Source: Bacteroidota bacterium (GTDB lineage: Bacteria; Bacteroidota; Ignavibacteria; UBA10030; UBA8401). From it: a DNA stretch of 58,199 bases. The stretch is from contig JAJYOI010000007.1 of NCBI GenBank assembly GCA_021796275.1, positions 1 to 58,199 on the forward strand, in the 5' to 3' direction. Positions 29,607-37,989 of this stretch are shown one piece after another. The translations under genes were made by a program, and so were the position numbers. Every line of letters starts with the position of its first letter. The first letter of the stretch is position 1. The notes below the pieces were generated by a model. The model worked only from the letters and a program-made list of their open reading frames with translations. It had not been told where the DNA came from and ran no database searches.

Positions 29607-30629
29607 ATGAAAGTTTTCCCGAAAATTCCCGCAGTGTACTTTATGCTGATTGCGCTGTCGTTTTACGCTTTGTTCTGCACTAATCCCAATGACAATTCCA
29701 ATAACAACGGCGGCGGACAAACTCAAAAGAAAATCGACTCGCTCTCGTTATGCGGCGGCGCAATCCCAAAGGACAGCCTTGCCGAAATCTTAGATGGCAA
29801 TATGGTTATCGTTGGCGGTTACCTTACTCAAGGAATGTCGCTGCAGCGAATTGCTGCAGATCTGATTATTGGAATGGCGCTGAACGGAGTGAACTTCGGC
29901 GCACTGAATACCTACAAGCTAAGCTACAACAGCGGAACGTATTCGTACGTCAGCGGAATGCATTCCATCAATCTTAAATTCTTTTTTGCGCAGGATTTCG
30001 GTTCCTTTCATGCCGGAGATATAATTCCGTACAATCTTTTTTCCATCGGTTCATACCTGACGAATATTTCTGTTGGGCTGAACGGCATAACATACAACGA
30101 GGGGCCGCTGTATAATTTGATTGAGGGAAGCATTTCTTTCAACAATCTGACGCCGAAGATCACACTGAAAACAACATTGGCCTCGTTCACCATTCAAAGC
30201 ACCTCGCTGACGCTGGATACCGCCGGAACGTCGGTGGATTCGTTCTTCATTTCTATGACGACACTTCCCGCTACGATTCAGACATTCACAGAGCAGGTGA
30301 ACGCTGAAGGATTCGGCTTTTCGTACGACTCGACTTTTTTTATCTCTAAGAAGTACGACATTAACGAGACGATCTACGGCTCGACGTTTTATATGAGGAA
30401 GAACGATACAACGTGGTTCTTCGATGGTTATTACAGCGGGGATGTGCGTAAAGAGAATTTTCATTTCTATCTGCGGGGCATCGCTTCCAATTTGCAGCAG
30501 AATTATACCGGTTATTATTGCGATGCCGCTTTTGCCGATTCTTTCGGCGTGGCGATACACGACAGGTCGCTCCTCTTCGGGCATTTTTATTCTGTCTTTG
30601 GCGACACGTTGTTTTATTTGTTGGAATAA
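29607..30629 (+). CDS. Hypothetical lipoprotein
   Basis: RBS aaggagg; 'MKVFPKIPAVYFMLIALSFYALFCTNPND' lipobox-like; ORF start trimmed from 29376. Confidence 0.7.
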   Translation: MKVFPKIPAVYFMLIALSFYALFCTNPNDNSNNNGGGQTQKKIDSLSLCGGAIPKDSLAEILDGNMVIVGGYLTQGMSLQRIAADLIIGMALNGVNFGALNTYKLSYNSGTYSYVSGMHSINLKFFFAQDFGSFHAGDIIPYNLFSIGSYLTNISVGLNGITYNEGPLYNLIEGSISFNNLTPKITLKTTLASFTIQSTSLTLDTAGTSVDSFFISMTTLPATIQTFTEQVNAEGFGFSYDSTFFISKKYDINETIYGSTFYMRKNDTTWFFDGYYSGDVRKENFHFYLRGIASNLQQNYTGYYCDAAFADSFGVAIHDRSLLFGHFYSVFGDTLFYLLE

Positions 30630-30754
30630 CTGGCTGAAGTGAAGCAGAGTTTCATGGACAAAGCGTTCTCATACAGGGTTGAGGAATTGGAGACGATCGG
30701 GGAATATCAGCCAATAACGACAGTTACTTCAATCAATCATTTATCGAGGAAAAA

Positions 30755-31330
30755 ATGAAACGACTTATATTTATTTCCCTCATTGCAGCAGCATTCCAAT
30801 GCGGTTATGCTCAAACCACAGCAGGCAATACACTCAGACCGAAGAAAGCAATTTCATTTTCATTCGCAGGACTGAACCTTGGCGGAGGCTTGGGCGGAAA
30901 ATATTGGCTCGGCTCACAAACAGCTATACGAATCGAACTGAACTTTTCGTTTGAGCAGTACAAAGAAGCTGCCTCGACACTTTCCAGTTTATCTTCCGGT
31001 TCGTCAACTACCGAGACGACCACCCGCTACCAAATCGCCCCGACAGTTAACATTGAAAAACATTTTCAGGTAGATAAAAGCGTTTCTCCTTATTTCGGAG
31101 CAGGAGCGGCGTACAATTATTATCTAAGAAAGCAGGACGTTCCGAATTCAGAAAATAATGAGACCTCTTATTCGGGAAATGTTTTTTGGGGAGTAGAATA
31201 TTGGTTGTCTGAAAATGTTTCACTCGCCGGCGAACAAACAATATCAATCTACTATCAATCAGAGACCGGTTTCAACACTTTTTCTATCAAAAATTCCACA
31301 TCAAATCTAAGATTGTATATATATTTCTAA
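30755..31330 (+). CDS. Outer-membrane beta-barrel protein
   Basis: Signal peptide, alternating barrel-like strands, aromatic C-terminus (LRLYIYF). Confidence 0.75.
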   Translation: MKRLIFISLIAAAFQCGYAQTTAGNTLRPKKAISFSFAGLNLGGGLGGKYWLGSQTAIRIELNFSFEQYKEAASTLSSLSSGSSTTETTTRYQIAPTVNIEKHFQVDKSVSPYFGAGAAYNYYLRKQDVPNSENNETSYSGNVFWGVEYWLSENVSLAGEQTISIYYQSETGFNTFSIKNSTSNLRLYIYF

Positions 31331-31403
31331 GTTGCACTCCAAAATTCCTTTGAGGCGACCGTCTTGTAAAAGATGCCTGTTTTCTTTAATGAAGAAAAAA
31401 TAA

Positions 31404-31431
31404 AAAGGCGAGGACACATTTCCTCGCCTTT
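31404..31431. terminator. Rho-independent terminator AAAGGCGAGGA-cacatt-TCCTCGCCTTT
   Basis: 11-bp perfect stem followed by TGTTTTT and preceded by an A-rich tract. Confidence 0.85.
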
Positions 31432-31442
31432 GTTTTTCTAAA

Positions 31443-31818
31443 CTGCGGTTTTGCCGCAACCTACGGCCTGCCCGCGACCATAAAGGTCGCGGCTACAAAA
31501 TTATTTCTTTACGCCTTCAAGAACCATTTCTTCTTCATATGATTAAAAAATGGTGGCCGCAGACTTTACGTCTGCGGTTTGCCGCTGCGGCCTATCCGCA
31601 ACCTGCGGCCTGCCCGCGACCATAAAGGTCGCGGCTACAAAATTATTTCTTTACACCTTCAAGAACCATTTCTTCTTCCACATGATTAAGAAATGGTAGC
31701 CGCAGACTTTACGTCTGCGGTTTGCCGCTGCGGCCTATCCGCAACCTGCGGCCCGCCCGCGATCATAAAGGTCGCGGCTACCCAAATGCAATCATCTCCG
31801 CAACCATGAAGGTTGCGG
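31443..31818. repeat. REP/BIME-like array, left of RAYT, with two ~142-bp composite units
   Basis: Hairpins at 31473-31492, 31557-31577, 31615-31634, 31700-31720, 31758-31777 and 31798-31818; many carry GTAG next to the stem on one strand. Confidence 0.9.
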
Positions 31819-31855
31819 TTACCAAATTGCAATCGTTACCGCACCAACCAAATCT

Positions 31856-32335
31856 TTAATTCCATTCATTCAAATTGTGTATTGTTGACCCTTTGAATGG
31901 ATACTCCTTCCAACCTTCAACAAGATTTGCTCTCACAGGATTATTGAGAATGTATCGGATATGCTTCGCTACTTCTTCTTCTTTGCGAAGAATGTGATCA
32001 TAAAAATCTTTCTGCCAGCGTACCGATAAATGATTTTGATACAACCAGAAACCCGTTCTTTGTTTGAATGATTTCACAGCTTTCAGCACATCTGAAGTTT
32101 CATTCTTACCGCGAAGCAGCAAATGTGCATGCTCCGGCATAAATACATACACTTCGGCTTCGCTTTCAAATTCCTTCAACGCTTCAAGTAAAAGCAGCTC
32201 GCATCTTCTAAATCGGTCTTCAGCAACAAAAAATGTGGCTCTGTTCTTTACACAGACTGTGAACGAAACAATCTTGCATCCCCGATAGAATTCCTCCTCC
32301 AAACGATGGTGTTTTTCCCTGATAATTTTTCCCAT
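31856..32335 (-). CDS. REP-associated tyrosine transposase (RAYT, Y1/HUH superfamily)
   Basis: HUH motif 'FMPEHAHLLLRG', catalytic Tyr region 'HIRYILNNPVRANLV', 'SVRWQKDFYDHILR'; flanked by REP hairpins. Confidence 0.93.
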   Translation of the reverse strand: MGKIIREKHHRLEEEFYRGCKIVSFTVCVKNRATFFVAEDRFRRCELLLLEALKEFESEAEVYVFMPEHAHLLLRGKNETSDVLKAVKSFKQRTGFWLYQNHLSVRWQKDFYDHILRKEEEVAKHIRYILNNPVRANLVEGWKEYPFKGSTIHNLNEWN

Positions 32336-32360
32336 GGTTTATTATAAACCCTCATGTCGG

Positions 32361-32771
32361 GGTAGCCGCAGACTTTTCAGCCAGAGACTGATCCGCCTTT
32401 GGCGGAATGTCTGTGGTTTGCCGCGACCATAAATGTCCGCAGCTACCAAATCACAATCATCGCCGCAACCGTAAAGGTTGCGGCTACCAAAATGCAATTA
32501 TCTTCGCGACCATGAAGGTTGCGACTACCGAATCGTATCATTACCGCAACCATAAAGGTCGCGGCTACAAAATTATTTCTTTATACCTTCAAGAACCATT
32601 TCTTCTTCCACATGATTAAGAAATGGTAGCCGCAGACTTTACGTCTGCGGTTTGCCGCTGCGGCCTATCCGCAACCGTAAAGGTTGCGGCTACCAAAATG
32701 CAATTGTCTCCGCGACCGTAAAGGCCGCGGCTACCAAAATGCAATTATCTCCGCAACCATGAAGGTCGCGG
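32361..32771. repeat. REP/BIME-like array, right of RAYT, ~41-bp periodic hairpin modules
   Basis: Hairpins at 32463, 32504, 32544, 32630, 32669, 32710 and 32751; spacing mostly 41 bp with spacer CTACCAAAATGCAATTATCT. Confidence 0.9.
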
Positions 32772-32787
32772 CTACAAAATTATTTCT

Positions 32788-33912
32788 TTATACCTTCAAG
32801 AACCATTTCTTCTTCCACATGATCCATGCAATGAGGAAGAGGAACAGCATAAAGAAAATTGCGTAGAGGAGCGATGCGTTGATCGGGCTTGCAATCGAAA
32901 GAAAGAATGTTTGAAATAGCCATCCCTGCAATGACTGCGTTCCTCCATCCGGCGTCTGCCAGCGAATAATGCCTGTGTACAACCTTCCGATAACTCCTGA
33001 AAGGAAAAAGACGGTAATCGCGTTCATGCCGTAAATAACAAGCGGCGTCGCCCATTTCTTGTAGCCTTTCACATCGATCAGCCAATAGAAAATTGCAAGG
33101 CACACCAGCGCCCAGCCTGCCATGAAAATACTGTACGAGCTTGTCCACATATTCTTGTTGATCGGCAGCCACATATCGAAAATTGCGCCGAGCAGTAAAA
33201 AAATATTTCCGGCAACAAACATCCACGCCGTCTTTTCTTCTTTTGTCCGCTCCGATTGCAGCCAGCGTCCGGTGAGCACGCCGAACAACGTCGTTGCAAT
33301 TGCCGGGATTGTGCTGACGATGCCTTCGGGATCGAAGCCCGGCACAGGTGCGCCGCTCCATGTGTGTCCGGCAAGCACGTGTGAATCAATATACCAGCAC
33401 AGGCTTCCGGTCGGCTGCATCACTCCGGCGCCGTAACCGGGAACGGGAATGAGCGTCACCATCAGCCAGTAGCTGGCAAGCAGCCCGATAATCCAATAGA
33501 GTTGTGCCTTCCAGCCGGAATTCATCACGATGAGAGACGCAATGAGATAACAAACAGCGATGCGCTGCAGAACTCCGGGAATGCGGATCGTGGCGAGATG
33601 AAAATACGGAAAGCCAGCAAGGAAAAATCCGAGAAGAAAAATAATAACCGCGCGGCGGATGATCTGCACGTACAATTTCTTTTTGTCTGCGCCAGCTTCC
33701 ATCCGGTAGCGGAACGAAAATGTCATTGCGACACCGACAATAAAAAGAAAGAAAGGGAAAATCCAATCGGTGAACGTCCAGCCGCTCCACGGAGCGTGCT
33801 CTAACTGCGGATAAATATGCGACCATGTGCCCGGGTTATTGACGAGCATCATGCCGGCAATAGTGGCTCCGCGGAAAGCATCAAGCGATGTAAGTCGTTC
33901 GTGTTTTATCAT
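32788..33912 (-). CDS. HGSNAT/DUF5009-like (NagX-type) acyltransferase, paralog 1
   Basis: 'ERLTSLDAFRGATIAGMMLVNNPGTWSHIYPQLEHAPWSGWTFTDWIFPFFLFIVGVAM'. Confidence 0.9.
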   Translation of the reverse strand: MIKHERLTSLDAFRGATIAGMMLVNNPGTWSHIYPQLEHAPWSGWTFTDWIFPFFLFIVGVAMTFSFRYRMEAGADKKKLYVQIIRRAVIIFLLGFFLAGFPYFHLATIRIPGVLQRIAVCYLIASLIVMNSGWKAQLYWIIGLLASYWLMVTLIPVPGYGAGVMQPTGSLCWYIDSHVLAGHTWSGAPVPGFDPEGIVSTIPAIATTLFGVLTGRWLQSERTKEEKTAWMFVAGNIFLLLGAIFDMWLPINKNMWTSSYSIFMAGWALVCLAIFYWLIDVKGYKKWATPLVIYGMNAITVFFLSGVIGRLYTGIIRWQTPDGGTQSLQGWLFQTFFLSIASPINASLLYAIFFMLFLFLIAWIMWKKKWFLKV

Positions 33913-34031
33913 GGATGTGCCTTTACATTGTGGGTGGAAATAAGTAAGCGAACTCTGCGCTCAATCTGAAGAGAAGAAATGAGAATGTCAAGGGAGCAGG
34001 TTTTACGGTAGTGGCGCAATTCCACTTTCGG

Positions 34032-34087
34032 GTAGGTCAGACATTCTTGTCTGACCAAATAAAGACAGGCAAGAATGCCTGTCCTAC
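34032..34087. repeat. Inverted pair of REP-like hairpins (BIME): GTAGGTCAGACA-TTCT-TGTCTGACC ... GACAGGCA-AGAA-TGCCTGTCCTAC
   Basis: 9-bp and 8-bp perfect stems, complementary 4-nt loops, outer GTAGG/CCTAC. Confidence 0.9.
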
Positions 34088-34120
34088 TCAAAATATTTTT
34101 AAGCTGAGACACTGCCATAT

Positions 34121-35260
34121 TTACACTTTCACGAACCATTGCTTCTTCCACATGACCCATGCGAGGAGAAACGAGCCGAGCACATACATCATGGCATAAA
34201 GAAGGGACGCATGAAACGGATTTGTCAGAAGCGGTGCAAAGAAATGCTGATAGATGTACGTTTTCAGCATCATTGATTTTCCATCCGGCTGGCTCAGCAT
34301 AAAGCTGATGGAAAGTTTTCCGATAAGGCTTCCGACAAAATAGACGGCGATGGCATTCATTCCCAACATCACAAACGGAGTGTACCACCGCCCCAAAGGG
34401 GTTTTCAACTTGAAACCTTTCACATCAATCAACCAATACAATACTGCAAAACAAATCAACGCCCAGCCCGCAGTGAAAATGCTGTACGAGCTTGTCCAGA
34501 TATTTTTATTGATCGGCAGCCACATATCGAGAACGACGCCGATGAAAAGCAAAACAAATCCTGCAACGAACATCCAAACGGTTTTTTCTTCGCGTGAAAG
34601 CGGTGAGCGCAAAAAATATCCTGTTTGAACGCCGAACAACGTCGTGGCAATTGCCGGCAGCGTGCTTATGATTCCTTCCGGGTCCCACGTTTGCGTGTAG
34701 ATGTACATGTGTCCCGAAAGAAGCAGAGAATCAATGTACGCAGAAAAATTCTTTCCCTGCTCCAAAACACCTGCGCCGATACCCGGAACAGGAATGAACT
34801 TCATCATCAGCCAATAGACAGCAAGAAATCCGATGAGCCAGAAATTTTGCGCTTTTCTCGTCTTCGTAAAAAGAACGATCACTGAAACAATGAAATAGCA
34901 AACCGCAATACGCTGAAGCACGCCCGGAATGCGGATGGTGGAAAGATTGAAAAACGGTGCACCGTTCAAAATAAGTCCGAGCACAAAAATGATGACGGAG
35001 CGGCGTGCGGCATTCAGAAGCAATTTCCTTGCATCGTCGCCACGTTCGATGCGCCGCGCAAACGACATTGTCATTGCAACGCCGACGATGAAAAGAAAGA
35101 ATGGGAAAATCCAATCGGTGAATGTCCAGCCGTTCCATTCAGCATGCTCAAGCTGCGGATACACGTGCCCCCAATCGCCGGCGTTATTGACCAGCATCAT
35201 TGCGGCAATTGTTGCACCGCGAAAAGCATCAAGCGAAGTAAGACGTTCGTGCTGGGTCAT
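34121..35260 (-). CDS. HGSNAT/DUF5009-like acyltransferase, paralog 2
   Basis: Near-collinear with 32788-33912 ('ERLTSLDAFRGATIAAMMLVNNAGDWGHVYPQLEHAEWNGWTFTDWIFPFFLFIVGVAM'). Confidence 0.9.
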   Translation of the reverse strand: MTQHERLTSLDAFRGATIAAMMLVNNAGDWGHVYPQLEHAEWNGWTFTDWIFPFFLFIVGVAMTMSFARRIERGDDARKLLLNAARRSVIIFVLGLILNGAPFFNLSTIRIPGVLQRIAVCYFIVSVIVLFTKTRKAQNFWLIGFLAVYWLMMKFIPVPGIGAGVLEQGKNFSAYIDSLLLSGHMYIYTQTWDPEGIISTLPAIATTLFGVQTGYFLRSPLSREEKTVWMFVAGFVLLFIGVVLDMWLPINKNIWTSSYSIFTAGWALICFAVLYWLIDVKGFKLKTPLGRWYTPFVMLGMNAIAVYFVGSLIGKLSISFMLSQPDGKSMMLKTYIYQHFFAPLLTNPFHASLLYAMMYVLGSFLLAWVMWKKQWFVKV

Positions 35261-35303
35261 TTAGTTTCTATGGATATAAAAAGAGAATGTGGAAACATGA
35301 TAT

Positions 35304-35600
35304 CTATTTTCTCGACCTCCACTGATCAGGACTGCGCCGGGAATGAAAGATTCCGATGACGCGAATTTCAGAGTCTTCAATATCATAAAAGACTGCGAAG
35401 GGAAATCTACGAACAACGGCACGACGAATCTTATTATGAACCAAAGGATATATTTGAGGATTACTTTGAATCCGTTCTATGGATTCATCAACACAAAGGA
35501 AAAACTCCGCACCAAGCCCCATTCGCTGATGGTTATACCAAATGACCGCATCCTTGAATTCACGTTCGGCTTCAGGATGAAAGCGTACATTCACTGGCAT
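35304..35600 (-). CDS. RelE/ParE-family type II toxin
   Basis: 'VRFHPEAEREFKDAVIWYNHQRMGLGAEFFLCVDESIERIQSNPQIYPLV...RRAVVRRFPFAVFYDI'. Confidence 0.9.
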   Translation of the reverse strand: MPVNVRFHPEAEREFKDAVIWYNHQRMGLGAEFFLCVDESIERIQSNPQIYPLVHNKIRRAVVRRFPFAVFYDIEDSEIRVIGIFHSRRSPDQWRSRK

Positions 35601-35822
35601 TTACTTTGTTTTCAGAAATTCAGCTTTAATCTCTTGCCATGAACGGCCCTGTGAAGGATTCTCCTTGTACGATCGGGAACGACGATCAAGTTCTTCCTTT
35701 TGGCTTTGCGATAACTCGAACGCTTCATTTTCCCGCGCAATGCTGTCCCAAATTTCCTCCACGAGCAAAATACGTTCGGGAATGCTGAGTTTTTGTATTT
35801 CATTACTAAGGTCGCGCTGCAT
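35601..35822 (-). CDS. Addiction-module (putative antitoxin) protein
   Basis: 'EIQKLSIPERILLVEEIWDSI...LSQSQKEELDRRSRSYKENPSQGRSWQEIKAE'; adjacent to toxin ORF. Confidence 0.9.
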   Translation of the reverse strand: MQRDLSNEIQKLSIPERILLVEEIWDSIARENEAFELSQSQKEELDRRSRSYKENPSQGRSWQEIKAEFLKTK

Positions 35823-35962
35823 AAAGGTCTCCTACAATTATGCTAAAATATAATGAGTTCACCGGAGAGTTGCTTGCTCCAACAAGGTTTTGTGAAACAG
35901 AGTTTCGGTGATGGAGTGTTTCTAAATTGGGGATTTGGGAAGGAGATAAAAATTAGTAGTGC

Positions 35963-36358
35963 TTAAATCCATTTTTTGAAATTGTTATTCCTTATTTTCT
36001 TCATTTTCTTAAATGCGCGTTGAATGTTAAGGTTATTTGCACGCGCATCTCTACGATATAAGTGTCTAAAAAGGCCTTCAAGTTCAGCGATCTCATCGTC
36101 GCGAATATTGTCCCAAACTTCAAAGACCGAAAAATGCGTCCACAGATCGCCCTTATGCTTTTCATGAGATCGAAGTCGCCCTCCGAAGCCTGAAGTAGTC
36201 ATGCCAATATAAACAACATCGTACATTTCTCTTCCATTGCTTCTATGTTGATCGTAAAGAACATAAAGCCCCCGTCTTTTTTTCGGAACCAAAGTGCGTT
36301 CTTTTTTAGGTAAAATTTCGGCACAATGTTTAAAAAACTTCAACTGGCTTTCCGGCAT
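35963..36358 (-). CDS. GIY-YIG domain protein
   Basis: 'RGLYVLYDQHRSNGREMYDVVYIGMTTSGFGGRLRSH'. Confidence 0.75.
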   Translation of the reverse strand: MPESQLKFFKHCAEILPKKERTLVPKKRRGLYVLYDQHRSNGREMYDVVYIGMTTSGFGGRLRSHEKHKGDLWTHFSVFEVWDNIRDDEIAELEGLFRHLYRRDARANNLNIQRAFKKMKKIRNNNFKKWI

Positions 36359-36460
36359 CTTGACCTCCTATTGATATTTTTTTGACTCATAATATTCCTT
36401 TCTCTTATTAAGTCATGTTACGCAAAAAAGATTGTTTTGAAAATCAAAACCAGAGTAACG

Positions 36461-36520
36461 TCATTCCCGCGAAGGCGGGAATCCAAGTATGGATGCCCGA
36501 CTAAAGCGTTCGGGCATGAC
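36461..36520. repeat. Two-hairpin dispersed-type element: ATTCCCGC-gaag-GCGGGAAT and ATGCCCGA-ctaaagcgt-TCGGGCAT
   Basis: Two perfect 8-bp stems, bounded by GTCAT...ATGAC. Confidence 0.85.
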
Positions 36521-36592
36521 GAATTTTATTTTTTTAGGCGGGTTTTTCCCATGCGTAACATGAATTATTAAGTAGATTTACCCGTTTTCTTT

Positions 36593-37834
36593 TCAACTTA
36601 TCATCACAAAAGGAATATGAAGCGCAGTCCAGAGAAGAAATCGCCACGCGGTTTCTTTACGAATAGAGGGCGCGAACCAGCCGAAATACACTCCCTTTAC
36701 AACCGTATTGCTCATCATAGAAATGATGATGGCAGAAATCAGCACTGTTGTCATTCCGCTCGTGCCGCTCACAATGGAAAGAACAAATGGCGTGATGTCT
36801 GTGACTCCGACAAATGCGGCAAGTGTCAGGATACCGGCAGTCCCTACTGTTGATTGCACCAAAGTTGTCACTACCGAAAGAACGACAAACAGCGCCGCGA
36901 ACACAACCGCGGGCCTGATCTCAAACGGATTTTGGAATTGCGGCACTTCGCTTTCAGACTGGGCTTGAGAATTGTGTTTGACACCGATTGAAAGAAGAAT
37001 TCCAATCACCGCCAACGCGAGCAATTTCCACCACAGCATTCCAACGAACGACGGAGCCACAAACCATACCAGCACAAGAATGCGAAGATACATGACGCTG
37101 CATGCGAGAAGCGATGCCTGCAAAGCGCTTCCGGCGCGCGACGGATCTTTCTTCGCAATCCTTCCCGCCGCCACACTGACCGCCGTGCTGGAAACCATTC
37201 CGCCAATCATACCGGACAGCCACATGCCAATTTTGTTGCCGAATTTTTTCGACAGCAAATAGCCGATAAAACCGATTGTTGAAACAAGAATGACCACTTC
37301 CCAGATTGTGGTCGGATTGAGATTGAAGCGCGTGTACGTACGATTCGGAAGAACAGGAAGAATAATCAGCGTCACCAAAAGGAATTTCAGCGTCGCAAGG
37401 AATTCCACTTTATTCAGCCGCTCGACAAACGATTCAAGCTCCGATTTTTCCGACAACAAAATTGTATTGATGATGCCAAGCGCCATTGCAACCCAGACAT
37501 CCACAAGCATTGCCAACGCACCGACAACGAATGTGAGAAGAGCCGTTACGGCGCTGGTTGAACCGAACCGCCCGTTGCGAATTTTCGCGATGTAAGCGAT
37601 TGCCGTCAGCGTGCCGATGGTGAGAAGCCCTGCCGGAAGCGCAAACACTACGCCGATGTGCTGAAGCCACGCGCAGCCGAATCCCAGCATGCTGATGATG
37701 GGAAGCGTGCGCACGCCTCCAAACACCATTCCGTTATCTTCAGCTTTTGAGCTTTCGCGTTCCAAGCCGACAAGAAAGCCAAGCGCAAGCGCGACAATAA
37801 ACCGGAGTTCGAACGTCCATTCAATGGTATTCAT
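36593..37834 (-). CDS. MgtC/SapB + DUF4010 membrane protein
   Basis: 'LALGFLVGLERESSKAEDNGMVFGGVRTLPIISMLG' MgtC-like; DUF4010-like C-terminal half. Confidence 0.88.
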   Translation of the reverse strand: MNTIEWTFELRFIVALALGFLVGLERESSKAEDNGMVFGGVRTLPIISMLGFGCAWLQHIGVVFALPAGLLTIGTLTAIAYIAKIRNGRFGSTSAVTALLTFVVGALAMLVDVWVAMALGIINTILLSEKSELESFVERLNKVEFLATLKFLLVTLIILPVLPNRTYTRFNLNPTTIWEVVILVSTIGFIGYLLSKKFGNKIGMWLSGMIGGMVSSTAVSVAAGRIAKKDPSRAGSALQASLLACSVMYLRILVLVWFVAPSFVGMLWWKLLALAVIGILLSIGVKHNSQAQSESEVPQFQNPFEIRPAVVFAALFVVLSVVTTLVQSTVGTAGILTLAAFVGVTDITPFVLSIVSGTSGMTTVLISAIIISMMSNTVVKGVYFGWFAPSIRKETAWRFLLWTALHIPFVMIS

Positions 37835-37989
37835 AGAAGTGCCTTTTCAATGTTCATTTGCGTCGTTAAAAGTCCGCAATTTTTTAATAGAATGCAATCC
37901 CAAAGTAGTTTTCAATTTGTTTTTTCAAAGAAATTCTCGTATAAACAGAAAACACAATCCACCAAAAACAATCACTATTCCCATTTATC

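Noticed and set aside
28985-30629. Second and third integron cassettes
   Set aside because: Attractive CACCTAAC...GTTATAC signature after 29467, but the expected complementary 5' cassette ends were not found, so kept only as a supporting remark.
32463-32771. 41-bp periodic units considered as CRISPR
   Set aside because: Spacers are themselves repeated (CTACCAAAATGCAATTATCT); this is a REP array with a RAYT next to it and no cas genes.
32780-33361. 193-aa minus-strand ORF ending MDHVEEEMVLEGIKK
   Set aside because: Alternative frame of the acyltransferase gene; its end overlaps the REP-captured segment but it lacks protein-like composition.
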